A DNA stretch of 64,000 nt, taken from assembly GCA_029260015.1 (NCBI GenBank), contig JAJDEB010000023.1, positions 695,256-759,255 of the forward strand, written 5' to 3'. The stretch comes from Phycisphaerae bacterium. GTDB lineage: Bacteria > Planctomycetota > Phycisphaerae > UBA1845. Positions 35,779 through 43,205 of the stretch are shown here, one piece after another (the stretch's first letter is position 1; each line of letters opens with the position of its first letter). A program made the position numbers and the translations under genes. The notes below the pieces were generated by a model. It had not been told where the DNA came from and searched no databases. It saw only the letters and a program-made list of their open reading frames with translations.

Positions 35779-36638
35779 GTGCAATCGACAAGAGCAAACC
35801 GATCGGCGTGGTCGGTGCAGGCGCGATGGGCCGGGGTATCGTTCAGATCTTCGCCCAAAGCGGTTTTGATGTCATGGTCCACGACGCAAGCGCGGCCGCC
35901 ATCGACTCGGCTATTGCGACGATCAACAAACTGCTCGAACGAAGCGTCACGAAAGAACGCATCACTGCCGATCAAAAATCAGCAACGCTAATGCGCATCA
36001 CACCAATCAATGACGTATCGGAATTCAAACCCGTTCAACTCTTCATCGAAGCCGCCAGCGAAAAGCCCGAGGTCAAAAAGAATATTTTCAAAGCCGTCGA
36101 TGACGTGCTGCCCAGCGACGCCATCCGCGCAACCAACACCAGCAGCATCAGCATCACGGAACTGGCTGCGATCACCAAAACACCGGAACTGTTCATCGGG
36201 ATGCATTTCTTCAATCCTGTCCCGGTGATGAAACTTGTTGAAATCGTGATGGGTTTGGAAACCAGCGAGGCAACGTACGAAAAAGTTCACGCGTTGGCAG
36301 AAGCCGTCGGCAAGACCCCGCTCCGCGCCAACGATCATCCCGGTTTCGTATCCAACCGAATCCTGATGCCCATGATCAACGAAGCGATTCTCTGCCTGCA
36401 AGACGGGGTGGCTACGCCGGAAGCGATCGACGGCATCATGCAACTCGGGATGGCCCACCCGATGGGCCCGCTGCGATTGGCCGACCTAATCGGGCTCGAC
36501 GTATGCTATGATATTCTAAACGTCCTACACCGCGATTTGGGTGAAGACAAGTACCGCCCCGCGCCATTGCTTAGGAAAATGGTGCTCGCTGGAAGACTCG
36601 GCAACAAAACCAAACAAGGCTTCTACAAGTATGAGTGA
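35775..36638 (+). CDS. 3-hydroxyacyl-CoA dehydrogenase (hydroxybutyryl-CoA type)
   Basis: 287 residues, the size of single-function PaaH/Hbd enzymes that oxidise 3-hydroxybutyryl-CoA to acetoacetyl-CoA with NAD(P). The Rossmann loop is GVVGAGAMGRG (11-21), and ATNTSSISI and MHFFNPVPVMKLVE hold the catalytic His. NDHPGFVSNRI and MAHPMGPL...DLIGLD mark the C-terminal domain. I chose the ATGA-overlap start at 35775; an ATG at 35760 is also in frame. Confidence 0.93.
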   Translation: MSAIDKSKPIGVVGAGAMGRGIVQIFAQSGFDVMVHDASAAAIDSAIATINKLLERSVTKERITADQKSATLMRITPINDVSEFKPVQLFIEAASEKPEVKKNIFKAVDDVLPSDAIRATNTSSISITELAAITKTPELFIGMHFFNPVPVMKLVEIVMGLETSEATYEKVHALAEAVGKTPLRANDHPGFVSNRILMPMINEAILCLQDGVATPEAIDGIMQLGMAHPMGPLRLADLIGLDVCYDILNVLHRDLGEDKYRPAPLLRKMVLAGRLGNKTKQGFYKYE

Positions 36639-37380
36639 GACAGCAATAGAGCTAGCCATCCGCGACGATGTGGCTGAAGCGACGTTCAAAACCGAATCCG
36701 GATTGAACGTCCTAAGCAGCAGCGTTATTAATCGTATCGCCGAAGTTGCGAATGAAGTGAAGGCTGTGCCGAAGGTGCGGTACTTCATCCTCCGCGCAGA
36801 GGGCAAAGTGTTCGTCGCCGGGGCGAACATCAAAGAACTATCCAATTTGGATGCGACGGGTGCGGCGGAGCTTTCCAATCGCGGTAACCGAGCATTCGAC
36901 GCGATCGCCGATTTGCCCTGCATCACCATCGCTCGGCTTCACGGCGCAGCGCTTGGCGGCGGACTCGAGGTCGCGATGGCCTGCGATTTTCTGGTGGCTG
37001 TCGAAAACGCGAAGCTGGGCCTTCCCGAAACGTCGCTCGGTTTGGTCCCCGGCTGGAAGGGTATTCAACGCCTCAGCGCTCGAATCGGCGTGAACCAAGC
37101 CAAGCGTCTGATGTTTTCTGCCGACGTGATCGAAGGGACTGTCGCGCACCAATCCGGCTTGATCGACATCCTCGCCAAAGATGAAGGCGACCTCGATAGC
37201 AAGATCGAAGAACTAATGAAGCGTTGCAAGCGAGGCGGCCCACACGCCATCAGCCAAATCAAACTGGCGTTGAAGACCGGCGACGAAACGCGGGCTTTTG
37301 CCGCATGTTTCGATCACAACGAATCCAAGGAAGGCATCAGCGCATTTCTCGAACGGCGTTCCACGAACTGGATGGAGTAG
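36631..37380 (+). CDS. Enoyl-CoA hydratase/isomerase family protein
   Basis: 249-residue crotonase. The oxyanion hole is formed by AGANIKEL and [10 protein letters not shown]. Both hydratase glutamates are present, in [11 protein letters not shown] and in [12 protein letters not shown], so hydration of a 2-enoyl-CoA is likely. The start overlaps the end of the dehydrogenase gene by eight bases. Together with the dehydrogenases and the 3-hydroxyacyl enzyme it completes three of the four beta-oxidation steps; no thiolase is present. Confidence 0.92.
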   Translation: MSETAIELAIRDDVAEATFKTESGLNVLSSSVINRIAEVANEVKAVPKVRYFILRAEGKVFVAGANIKELSNLDATGAAELSNRGNRAFDAIADLPCITIARLHGAALGGGLEVAMACDFLVAVENAKLGLPETSLGLVPGWKGIQRLSARIGVNQAKRLMFSADVIEGTVAHQSGLIDILAKDEGDLDSKIEELMKRCKRGGPHAISQIKLALKTGDETRAFAACFDHNESKEGISAFLERRSTNWME

Positions 37381-37384
37381 CATC

Positions 37385-38977
37385 ATGGCCACCAAACCAA
37401 TCAGCGAACCGCAAAGCGCATCAAGCAACAAGGCGTACTACGGTCCCGAAGACGTCAATGGGACCGACTACGCACGCGAGATCGCCGACCCCGGTACGTT
37501 TCCATTCACGCGTGGCATTCACCCAGAGATGTACCGCAAGCGCACCTGGACCATGCGGCAATTCGCCGGGTTCGGTTCGGCGGAGCACACCAACGAACGC
37601 TTCAAATACCTGCTCGGACAAGGCCAAACCGGCCTCAGCACTGCCTTCGACCTGCCCACGCTGATGGGCCGCGACAGTGACGACCCGTTGTCACTCGGTG
37701 AAGTCGGTAAGTGCGGGGTGGCTGTCTCAAGTCTCGACGACATGCGCCGCTTGTTCGACGGCATCGCCCTCGACCAGGTCAGCACATCCATGACCATCAA
37801 CGCGCCTGCAGCGATTCTGCTGGCGTTCTATATCGCGGTGGCTGAGGAACAAGGCGTCGGTCCCGACAAACTGCGCGGCACGCTGCAAAACGACATCCTC
37901 AAAGAATTTCACGCGCAAAACGAATATGTGTTTCCGCCGCGCCCCAGCGTCAAATTGGTGACCGACACCATCGAGCATGGCACCAACGAGATGCCGCTCT
38001 GGAACACGGTCAGCATCAGCGGTTACCACATCAGAGAAGCCGGCGCGAACGCTGCCCAGGAGTTGGCGTTCACGCTGGCAGACGGCATGTCCTACGTCGA
38101 ACACGCCCTTGAACGCGGACTCGATGTTGACGAATTCGCCAAACGCCTCAGTTTCTTTTTTGACGTTCACAACGATTTCTTCGAAGAAATAGCAAAAATA
38201 CGCGCCGCTCGCCGCATCTGGGCAAGAGTGATGCGCGACAAGTACGGCGCCAAACTCGAACGCAACTGGTGGATGCGCTGCCACGCCCAGACTGCCGGCG
38301 TCACCTTGACCGAGCAGCAACCGACCAACAACATTGTGCGCGTCGCGTATCAAGCGCTCGCGGGCGTGTTGGCTGGCGTGCAATCGTTGCACACCAACAG
38401 CATGGACGAAACGCTAGCGCTCCCGACCGAAAAAGCAGTCAAGGTGGCACTGCGAACGCAGCAGATCATCGCCTGCGAAACCAACGTCACCCAGGTGGCT
38501 GACCCACTTGGTGGCAGTTGGTTCATCGAACAGAAAACCAACGAGATGGAAGCCGAAGCCAACGCGATCTTCCGTGAGATCGACGATCTTGGCGGCGTGA
38601 TCGGAGCAATCGAACAAGGCTACTTCCGAAGATGCATCGCCGACTCGGCCATCAAACAAAGCGTCGCATTTGATTCCGGAGAAGCCGAAGTCGTCGGCGT
38701 CAACAAATATGTGGAAGACGACTACGAACGAATCGATGTGCTCAAGATTGGCGAAGATGTCGAGAAGAAACAAGTCGCTCGGCTGACACAAATGAAGCGC
38801 GATCGCGATGCCAAGCGTCACAAAGAATCACTCGACGCATTGACCAAAGCAGCCGCCGACGATGCGAACGTCATGCCATTTCTAATCGACGCAGCCAAAG
38901 CCAACGCCACCGTCGGCGAGATGATGGAAGTGATGGCCAACGTGTTTGGCCGCTACGATGGCGGACCCGAATGGTAA
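37385..38977 (+). CDS. icmA: Acyl-CoA mutase catalytic subunit, isobutyryl-CoA mutase type
   Basis: 530-residue TIM-barrel subunit of a coenzyme-B12 acyl-CoA mutase, without its own B12 domain. It has [60 protein letters not shown] and [10 protein letters not shown]. In methylmalonyl-CoA mutase the carboxylate of the substrate is held by Tyr (RQYAGF) and Arg (VRNTY). Here these are Phe60 (RQFAGF) and Gln178 (AQNEY), the pair known from isobutyryl-CoA mutase and IcmF. I therefore call it isobutyryl-CoA (or related, for example pivalyl-CoA) mutase and not methylmalonyl-CoA mutase; automatic annotation would probably give the latter. The start at 37385 is four bases after the hydratase stop. Confidence 0.82.
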   Translation: MATKPISEPQSASSNKAYYGPEDVNGTDYAREIADPGTFPFTRGIHPEMYRKRTWTMRQFAGFGSAEHTNERFKYLLGQGQTGLSTAFDLPTLMGRDSDDPLSLGEVGKCGVAVSSLDDMRRLFDGIALDQVSTSMTINAPAAILLAFYIAVAEEQGVGPDKLRGTLQNDILKEFHAQNEYVFPPRPSVKLVTDTIEHGTNEMPLWNTVSISGYHIREAGANAAQELAFTLADGMSYVEHALERGLDVDEFAKRLSFFFDVHNDFFEEIAKIRAARRIWARVMRDKYGAKLERNWWMRCHAQTAGVTLTEQQPTNNIVRVAYQALAGVLAGVQSLHTNSMDETLALPTEKAVKVALRTQQIIACETNVTQVADPLGGSWFIEQKTNEMEAEANAIFREIDDLGGVIGAIEQGYFRRCIADSAIKQSVAFDSGEAEVVGVNKYVEDDYERIDVLKIGEDVEKKQVARLTQMKRDRDAKRHKESLDALTKAAADDANVMPFLIDAAKANATVGEMMEVMANVFGRYDGGPEW

Positions 38978-40134
38978 CCAAGTCGACGTTTGGTCCATTG
39001 AAACAAGAAGAATTCAACGACGAGCTTTTCATGACCGATCACCCCATTCGAATACTGCTGGCAAAAATCGGACTCGACGGACACGATCGCGGCGTCAAAG
39101 TCTTGGCACGGTCCTTTCGCGATGCCGGGTTCGATGTCATCTACACCGGACTGTGGCAAACCGCGCAAAGCACCATGCTCGCAGCGATGCAGGAAGATAT
39201 CGACGTTGTCGGCGTCAGCCTGCTCTCTGCCGCCCACATGACGGTCATGCCCGAAGTGCTTCGCCATCGCAAAGAACTCGGCATCGAAAACGTACCGGTC
39301 GTCCTCGGCGGTATTGTCCCGGAAGATGAGCATCGCTTGCTGCACGAAATGGGCTGTGCGGCGGTCTTCAACCCGGGTTCGTCGATCGACTCGATTGTCG
39401 AAAAATTCAAAGCCCTCGCAGCCCAACGCAGACGCCTGTCGTTCGACGAAGCAATCGCCGGTTACAAAAGCAAGAACGATGCAGCCCTCGGCCAACTGAT
39501 TACCTACATCCAGCGCGATCAACTGGACAACGGTTGGACGCCACCCGACGGGTCGGCCAAAGTTTTCGGCATCACCGGAGCGCCGGGCGTCGGAAAAAGT
39601 TCGCTCATCGGCAAACTCGGCAAAGCCATGTGCGAAAAAGGTTTCAAGGTAGCCGTCGTCGCGGTGGACCCATCCAGCCCCGTGCATGGCGGGGCACTGC
39701 TCGGCGATCGATTGCGAATGATGTGGGGCGAACCGGGCGACAACTTCTTTATCCGCTCGCTTTCCAGCGGCAAGCAATACGGTGGACTGGGCCCGCAATG
39801 CGCCGAAGTGATCCGCGCCCTAAATGGCTATGGTTTTGATTACATCCTCGTCGAGACGGTGGGGGCTGGCCAATCCGATGTGGCGATCCGCGACGTGGTC
39901 GATAAGACAGTCCTGGTCCTTATGCCCGAATCCGGTGACAGCGTGCAGTTTTCAAAAGCGGGCATCATGGAAATCGCGGACATGTTCATCATCAACAAGT
40001 GCGATCTTCCCGGTGCCGACGCCACCGAAGGCCAGCTTAAGAGTGCCATCGACGCCAATCGCCAAATCTGCCGTGTCAGCACCGTCCGCAATGAAGGCAT
40101 CGACGTCGCAGCCGAGCACTTGCTCTCTCAGTAA
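38971..40134 (+). CDS. B12-binding domain fused to MeaB-type GTPase
   Basis: 387 residues. Residues about 25-150 are the mutase B12-binding domain with the lower-ligand His in LDGHDRG (His38), then [10 protein letters not shown] and LGGIVPED. Residues about 195-387 are a MeaB/ArgK G domain: P-loop GAPGVGKS (203-210), VDPSSP, ETVGAGQ (295-301) and NKCD (342-345). The dimerisation helices that end free-standing MeaB are missing. This B12 domain-GTPase order equals the N-terminal half of IcmF. With the preceding gene it would form a two-piece IcmF, whose GTPase guards cofactor loading. ATG 38971 overlaps the mutase stop; ATG 39031 is a possible shorter start. Confidence 0.9.
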   Translation: MVTKSTFGPLKQEEFNDELFMTDHPIRILLAKIGLDGHDRGVKVLARSFRDAGFDVIYTGLWQTAQSTMLAAMQEDIDVVGVSLLSAAHMTVMPEVLRHRKELGIENVPVVLGGIVPEDEHRLLHEMGCAAVFNPGSSIDSIVEKFKALAAQRRRLSFDEAIAGYKSKNDAALGQLITYIQRDQLDNGWTPPDGSAKVFGITGAPGVGKSSLIGKLGKAMCEKGFKVAVVAVDPSSPVHGGALLGDRLRMMWGEPGDNFFIRSLSSGKQYGGLGPQCAEVIRALNGYGFDYILVETVGAGQSDVAIRDVVDKTVLVLMPESGDSVQFSKAGIMEIADMFIINKCDLPGADATEGQLKSAIDANRQICRVSTVRNEGIDVAAEHLLSQ

Positions 40135-40202
40135 GTCAATCATACTGTCCTAATTACCGCATCACACAACACTTGCGCATTCGATGGCTGGGGTGTCGTT
40201 AC

Positions 40203-40231
40203 TTGGAGAGATTCGAATTGGCTGCTATGAT
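40203..40231 (+). promoter_or_regulatory. Promoter of the TPR/YggX-like gene
   Basis: TTGGAG (40203-40208), 17 bases, TATGAT (40226-40231), preceded by an extended -10 TGC. The predicted start near 40238 excludes the upstream part of the open frame and supports the ATG at 40295. Confidence 0.6.
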
Positions 40232-40294
40232 ATTGCGCTTTGCCCTCGCGAAGGGAACGCTCCCAAATCGCGTAAACAATCGAGGATTTCACGC

Positions 40295-40888
40295 ATGAAT
40301 GATCGTATCGAACAATTCAAGAAGATGGCAGAAGCCGACCCGCAGAACGAAATGGGGCATCTCAGTTTGGGCAAAGCCTACCTGGATGAAAAGCATTTCG
40401 ATGAGGCCATCGCTTCACTCAAACGAACGCTTGAATTGAATCCCACATTTTCCAAAGCGTATCACCTTCTCGGCGAAGCGCAGAAACTTTCCGGCAAGAA
40501 CGATGACGCGCTTCAAACGCTGACCCGCGGGTTCGAGGTCGCCGACGAAAAAGGCGACCTGATGCCCCGCGACGAAATGGGCAAACTCATTTCCGAACTC
40601 GGGGGAACAGTGCCTGAAGCGAAAACTTCGGCAGCTACGCAAACGGCTGTCGCTGGCGATGCCGATTTCTTTTGCGCCCGCTGTGGCCGGCCTTCAAACA
40701 AAATGGCCGAGCGCCCCATCAGAGGCGACCTCGGCGAAAAAATATGGAACCATGTTTGCGAGGCGTGCTGGCGTGAATGGATCGACATGGGCACCAAAGT
40801 CATCAATGAATTGGGCCTGCAGCTCGCCGATGCTAAATCGCAGCAAGCCTTCGACGAACACATGAAGGAATTCTTGCAAATCCAATAA
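40295..40888 (+). CDS. TPR protein fused to a YggX-like domain with two CxxC pairs
   Basis: 197 residues. Residues 1-90 hold two or three TPR helices (HLSLGKAYLDEKHFDEAIASL, AYHLLGEAQKLSGKNDDAL). After a linker come FCARCGR (Cys127, Cys130) and CEACW (Cys155, Cys158). The last 55 residues (GDLGEKIWNHVCEACWREW...KVINELGLQL...HMKEFL) resemble the Fe(II)-trafficking protein YggX, including LGEKI, the Trp and the INE motif. YggX itself is about 90 residues with one N-terminal Cys and no CxxC pairs. Metal binding is therefore likely, but iron trafficking is not proven. GAGGA eight bases before ATG fixes the start. Confidence 0.72.
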   Translation: MNDRIEQFKKMAEADPQNEMGHLSLGKAYLDEKHFDEAIASLKRTLELNPTFSKAYHLLGEAQKLSGKNDDALQTLTRGFEVADEKGDLMPRDEMGKLISELGGTVPEAKTSAATQTAVAGDADFFCARCGRPSNKMAERPIRGDLGEKIWNHVCEACWREWIDMGTKVINELGLQLADAKSQQAFDEHMKEFLQIQ

Positions 40889-40926
40889 CGACGCTACACA
40901 GGAATCAAAACGGGGCTCAAAAGAGA

Positions 40927-41823
40927 ATGGCCGACCCAACAACGAATCCACCGACTGCCCGTCGCCCAGAGGGACATCCCCTTGGGGACGGCCTCAGTGC
41001 GTTGGAACGGGCTGCTAAAATCGGCCTGGGCCCGCTAAGCCCGCTCGCACAGCGCGCCTGGCACGGAGATGCCAAACCGTGCGTCTCATGCGGTGAGTTG
41101 GTGCGCATTACCGACAACACCTGCCGCTATTGCAACCAGGATCTTTCGGTCGAAATGTTGATCCGCATGCAGCAACACAGCGGCCCGTGGTACGTTCTCG
41201 AACACATCCGCCCGTTTCCCGGTGTGGGCATGGAGCGATTGATCCGCCAAGCCAAACGCGGCGTTGTGACAGCCACCACGATCGTACGCGGCCCGCACAC
41301 GGACCATCAATGGCGTTTTGCGGCTAAGACTCCCGAACTTTGCAAATATGTCGGGATGTGTTGGAATTGCCAGGGATCGGCAACAGAAAGTGACACATAC
41401 TGTCACCACTGCGCCGTCAACCTGGATAGGCCGGCCGGAGAAGTGGCTGAATCGCAACCGGCACCCAAGACATCTTCAGAACTTGAACTGCTCAGCAGCG
41501 CCATCAAGTCGGCTGGAACCGAACTAAGAGTGCATACCGCACCGCAGCAGCGCATTCCGGCATGGGTCATCGCCGGTGGATTCATGCTACTCGCGACGAC
41601 AATCCTGCTTCTTGTCATCCAATTGCGCGGTGGAAGCGCTCCAACCAAATCAGACAGTCCGACAAAACTGGAAAACACGACCAACGTCAAAACAACGGAA
41701 GATTCCAACGACGAGCAAGCGTCTGAAAAATCCGCCACCGAAGTCGGCGCTGCAAATGACCACATAGATCAAGACGACACCGGAACTGAAAACGCTACCG
41801 AAGAAGCAGACTCGCAGCCGTAA
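40927..41823 (+). CDS. Zinc-ribbon/GYF-like membrane protein
   Basis: 298 residues, unknown role. Residues about 55-75 form a zinc ribbon (CVSCGELVRITDNTCRYC). A domain like GYF_2 follows (GPWYVLEHIRPF...VTATTIVRG...WRFAA), then a second zinc ribbon (CWNCQG...YCHHC). Near residue 220 is one membrane helix (AWVIAGGFMLLATTILLLVI), and the C-terminus is a long acidic, Thr/Asp/Glu-rich tail. The zinc ribbons would be cytoplasmic. It lies 38 bases after the TPR/YggX-like gene and may be in the same transcript. Confidence 0.65.
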   Translation: MADPTTNPPTARRPEGHPLGDGLSALERAAKIGLGPLSPLAQRAWHGDAKPCVSCGELVRITDNTCRYCNQDLSVEMLIRMQQHSGPWYVLEHIRPFPGVGMERLIRQAKRGVVTATTIVRGPHTDHQWRFAAKTPELCKYVGMCWNCQGSATESDTYCHHCAVNLDRPAGEVAESQPAPKTSSELELLSSAIKSAGTELRVHTAPQQRIPAWVIAGGFMLLATTILLLVIQLRGGSAPTKSDSPTKLENTTNVKTTEDSNDEQASEKSATEVGAANDHIDQDDTGTENATEEADSQP

Positions 41824-41878
41824 TCGATCGTCATGACGTAAGTAACGGCATCCGACAAAAAGCGAAACGATCAGCCCC

Positions 41879-42712
41879 ATGTTTCATCAACCGATGACAT
41901 TTGAACACGCCCTCGACCTCCGCAGCGAACTCGGCACGGACGCAACCGTCATAAACGGGGGAACCGATGTCGTTGTGGCGATGAATCACGGTGCGATCAA
42001 ACCGACCACTTTTATCGACGTGTCGAGAATCAAGGCGCTGCGAGGCATCGAAAAGCAGAACGGTCATCTGATCATGGGGGCAGGTGTCACGTTCGCAGAC
42101 TTGGGCAAGATGCATTTCCGCGCCCTGCGCGAAGCATCGTTATCCGTCGGTGGACCGGCGATTCGCAACATGGGCACCATCGGCGGAAACATCGCCACCG
42201 CATCGCCGGCTGGCGACGGTTGCGTGGCGCTCCTGGCAATGAACGCCGAAGTGCAACTTTCAAGCAAGGCGCGCGGCGATCGCTGGATGCCACTTGTCGA
42301 TTACTTCATCGATTATCGCAAGACTGCGCTGGCTGACGACGAACTCATTAAAGCCGTCCGTGTCCACAACAATCCGCGATCACGTTGGTACAAAATCGGC
42401 AAACGCGGCGCCGTCAACATCAGCCTGGTATGCTGTGCAATCTCACAAAACGAAAATAATAAAACCGAACTGGCGTTTGGATGCGTCGGGCCAATCCCGA
42501 AAGTTGCGCCAAAAGCTTCAGCATTATTAACTGGCGAGACATTGACGCCCGAACTCATCGACGATGTCGCCAACCTCGTCACGCATGAGGTCGCCCCCAT
42601 CGACGATCAACGCGGGACAGCCACCTACCGCCGAGCGATGTGCAGCACACTTACCAAACGCCTGCTGACGCAACTGATGGAAGACGCCCCCAAAGGAGAC
42701 GCCGATGCCTGA
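41879..42712 (+). CDS. Xanthine dehydrogenase family, FAD-binding subunit
   Basis: 277 residues, CoxM/CutM-like medium subunit. The FAD loop is INGGTDVVVAMN, followed by RNMGTIGGNIATASPAGD, the classic second FAD motif, and LAFGCVGPIPKVAP in the C-terminal domain. It passes electrons from the iron-sulfur subunit to the final acceptor. It is the first of three overlapping genes; the next starts eight bases before its stop. Confidence 0.93.
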   Translation: MFHQPMTFEHALDLRSELGTDATVINGGTDVVVAMNHGAIKPTTFIDVSRIKALRGIEKQNGHLIMGAGVTFADLGKMHFRALREASLSVGGPAIRNMGTIGGNIATASPAGDGCVALLAMNAEVQLSSKARGDRWMPLVDYFIDYRKTALADDELIKAVRVHNNPRSRWYKIGKRGAVNISLVCCAISQNENNKTELAFGCVGPIPKVAPKASALLTGETLTPELIDDVANLVTHEVAPIDDQRGTATYRRAMCSTLTKRLLTQLMEDAPKGDADA

Positions 42713-43205
42713 CCCAACTCCGATGGAAATCCCAACCATGCAGGTCGCTTGCGACGTCAACGGCGAATCCTTCACCCGCGACATTCCCGTGGATATGCCG
42801 CTGTTGGAATTCCTCCGCGACGTCCTAGGTCTGACCGGCACCAAGGGCGCATGCCTCGAAGGCGAATGCGGAAGTTGCACGGTGCTCGTCGATGGTGAAA
42901 CCATCAACAGTTGCCTGATGCTGGCTGCGCAGGTCAACAACCGAAGCGTCACCACCATCGAAGGGTTGGCGGCTGGCACCGAACTCGACGTCATTCAAGA
43001 CAGCTTCGTCGCAACCGGGGCGGCACAGTGTGGTTATTGCACACCGGGTTTGATCATGTCAGCCAGGGCGCTACTCAATGATCAGCCCGATATCAGCGAA
43101 AGCGAACTGCTTACCGCACTGGAAGGAAACATCTGTCGCTGCACGGGTTACGCTTCCATCATAGAAGCCGTCAAGCGCGCCCATCGTGAAAGTCAGAACG
43201 CATGA
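42705..43205 (+). CDS. Xanthine dehydrogenase family, two-[2Fe-2S] subunit
   Basis: 166 residues, CoxS/CutS-like small subunit. The plant-ferredoxin-type cluster ligands are in GACLEGECGSCTVL and, further on, NSC. The second cluster ligands are CGYC and CRCTGY near the C-terminus. It carries electrons from molybdenum to FAD. Its last bases overlap the start of the large subunit as ATGA. Confidence 0.95.
   Translation: MPDPTPMEIPTMQVACDVNGESFTRDIPVDMPLLEFLRDVLGLTGTKGACLEGECGSCTVLVDGETINSCLMLAAQVNNRSVTTIEGLAAGTELDVIQDSFVATGAAQCGYCTPGLIMSARALLNDQPDISESELLTALEGNICRCTGYASIIEAVKRAHRESQNA

Noticed and set aside
37385..40134. Methylmalonyl-CoA mutase plus stand-alone MeaB
   Set aside because: The active-site pair is Phe/Gln, the GTPase is fused to the B12 domain, and no epimerase is near.
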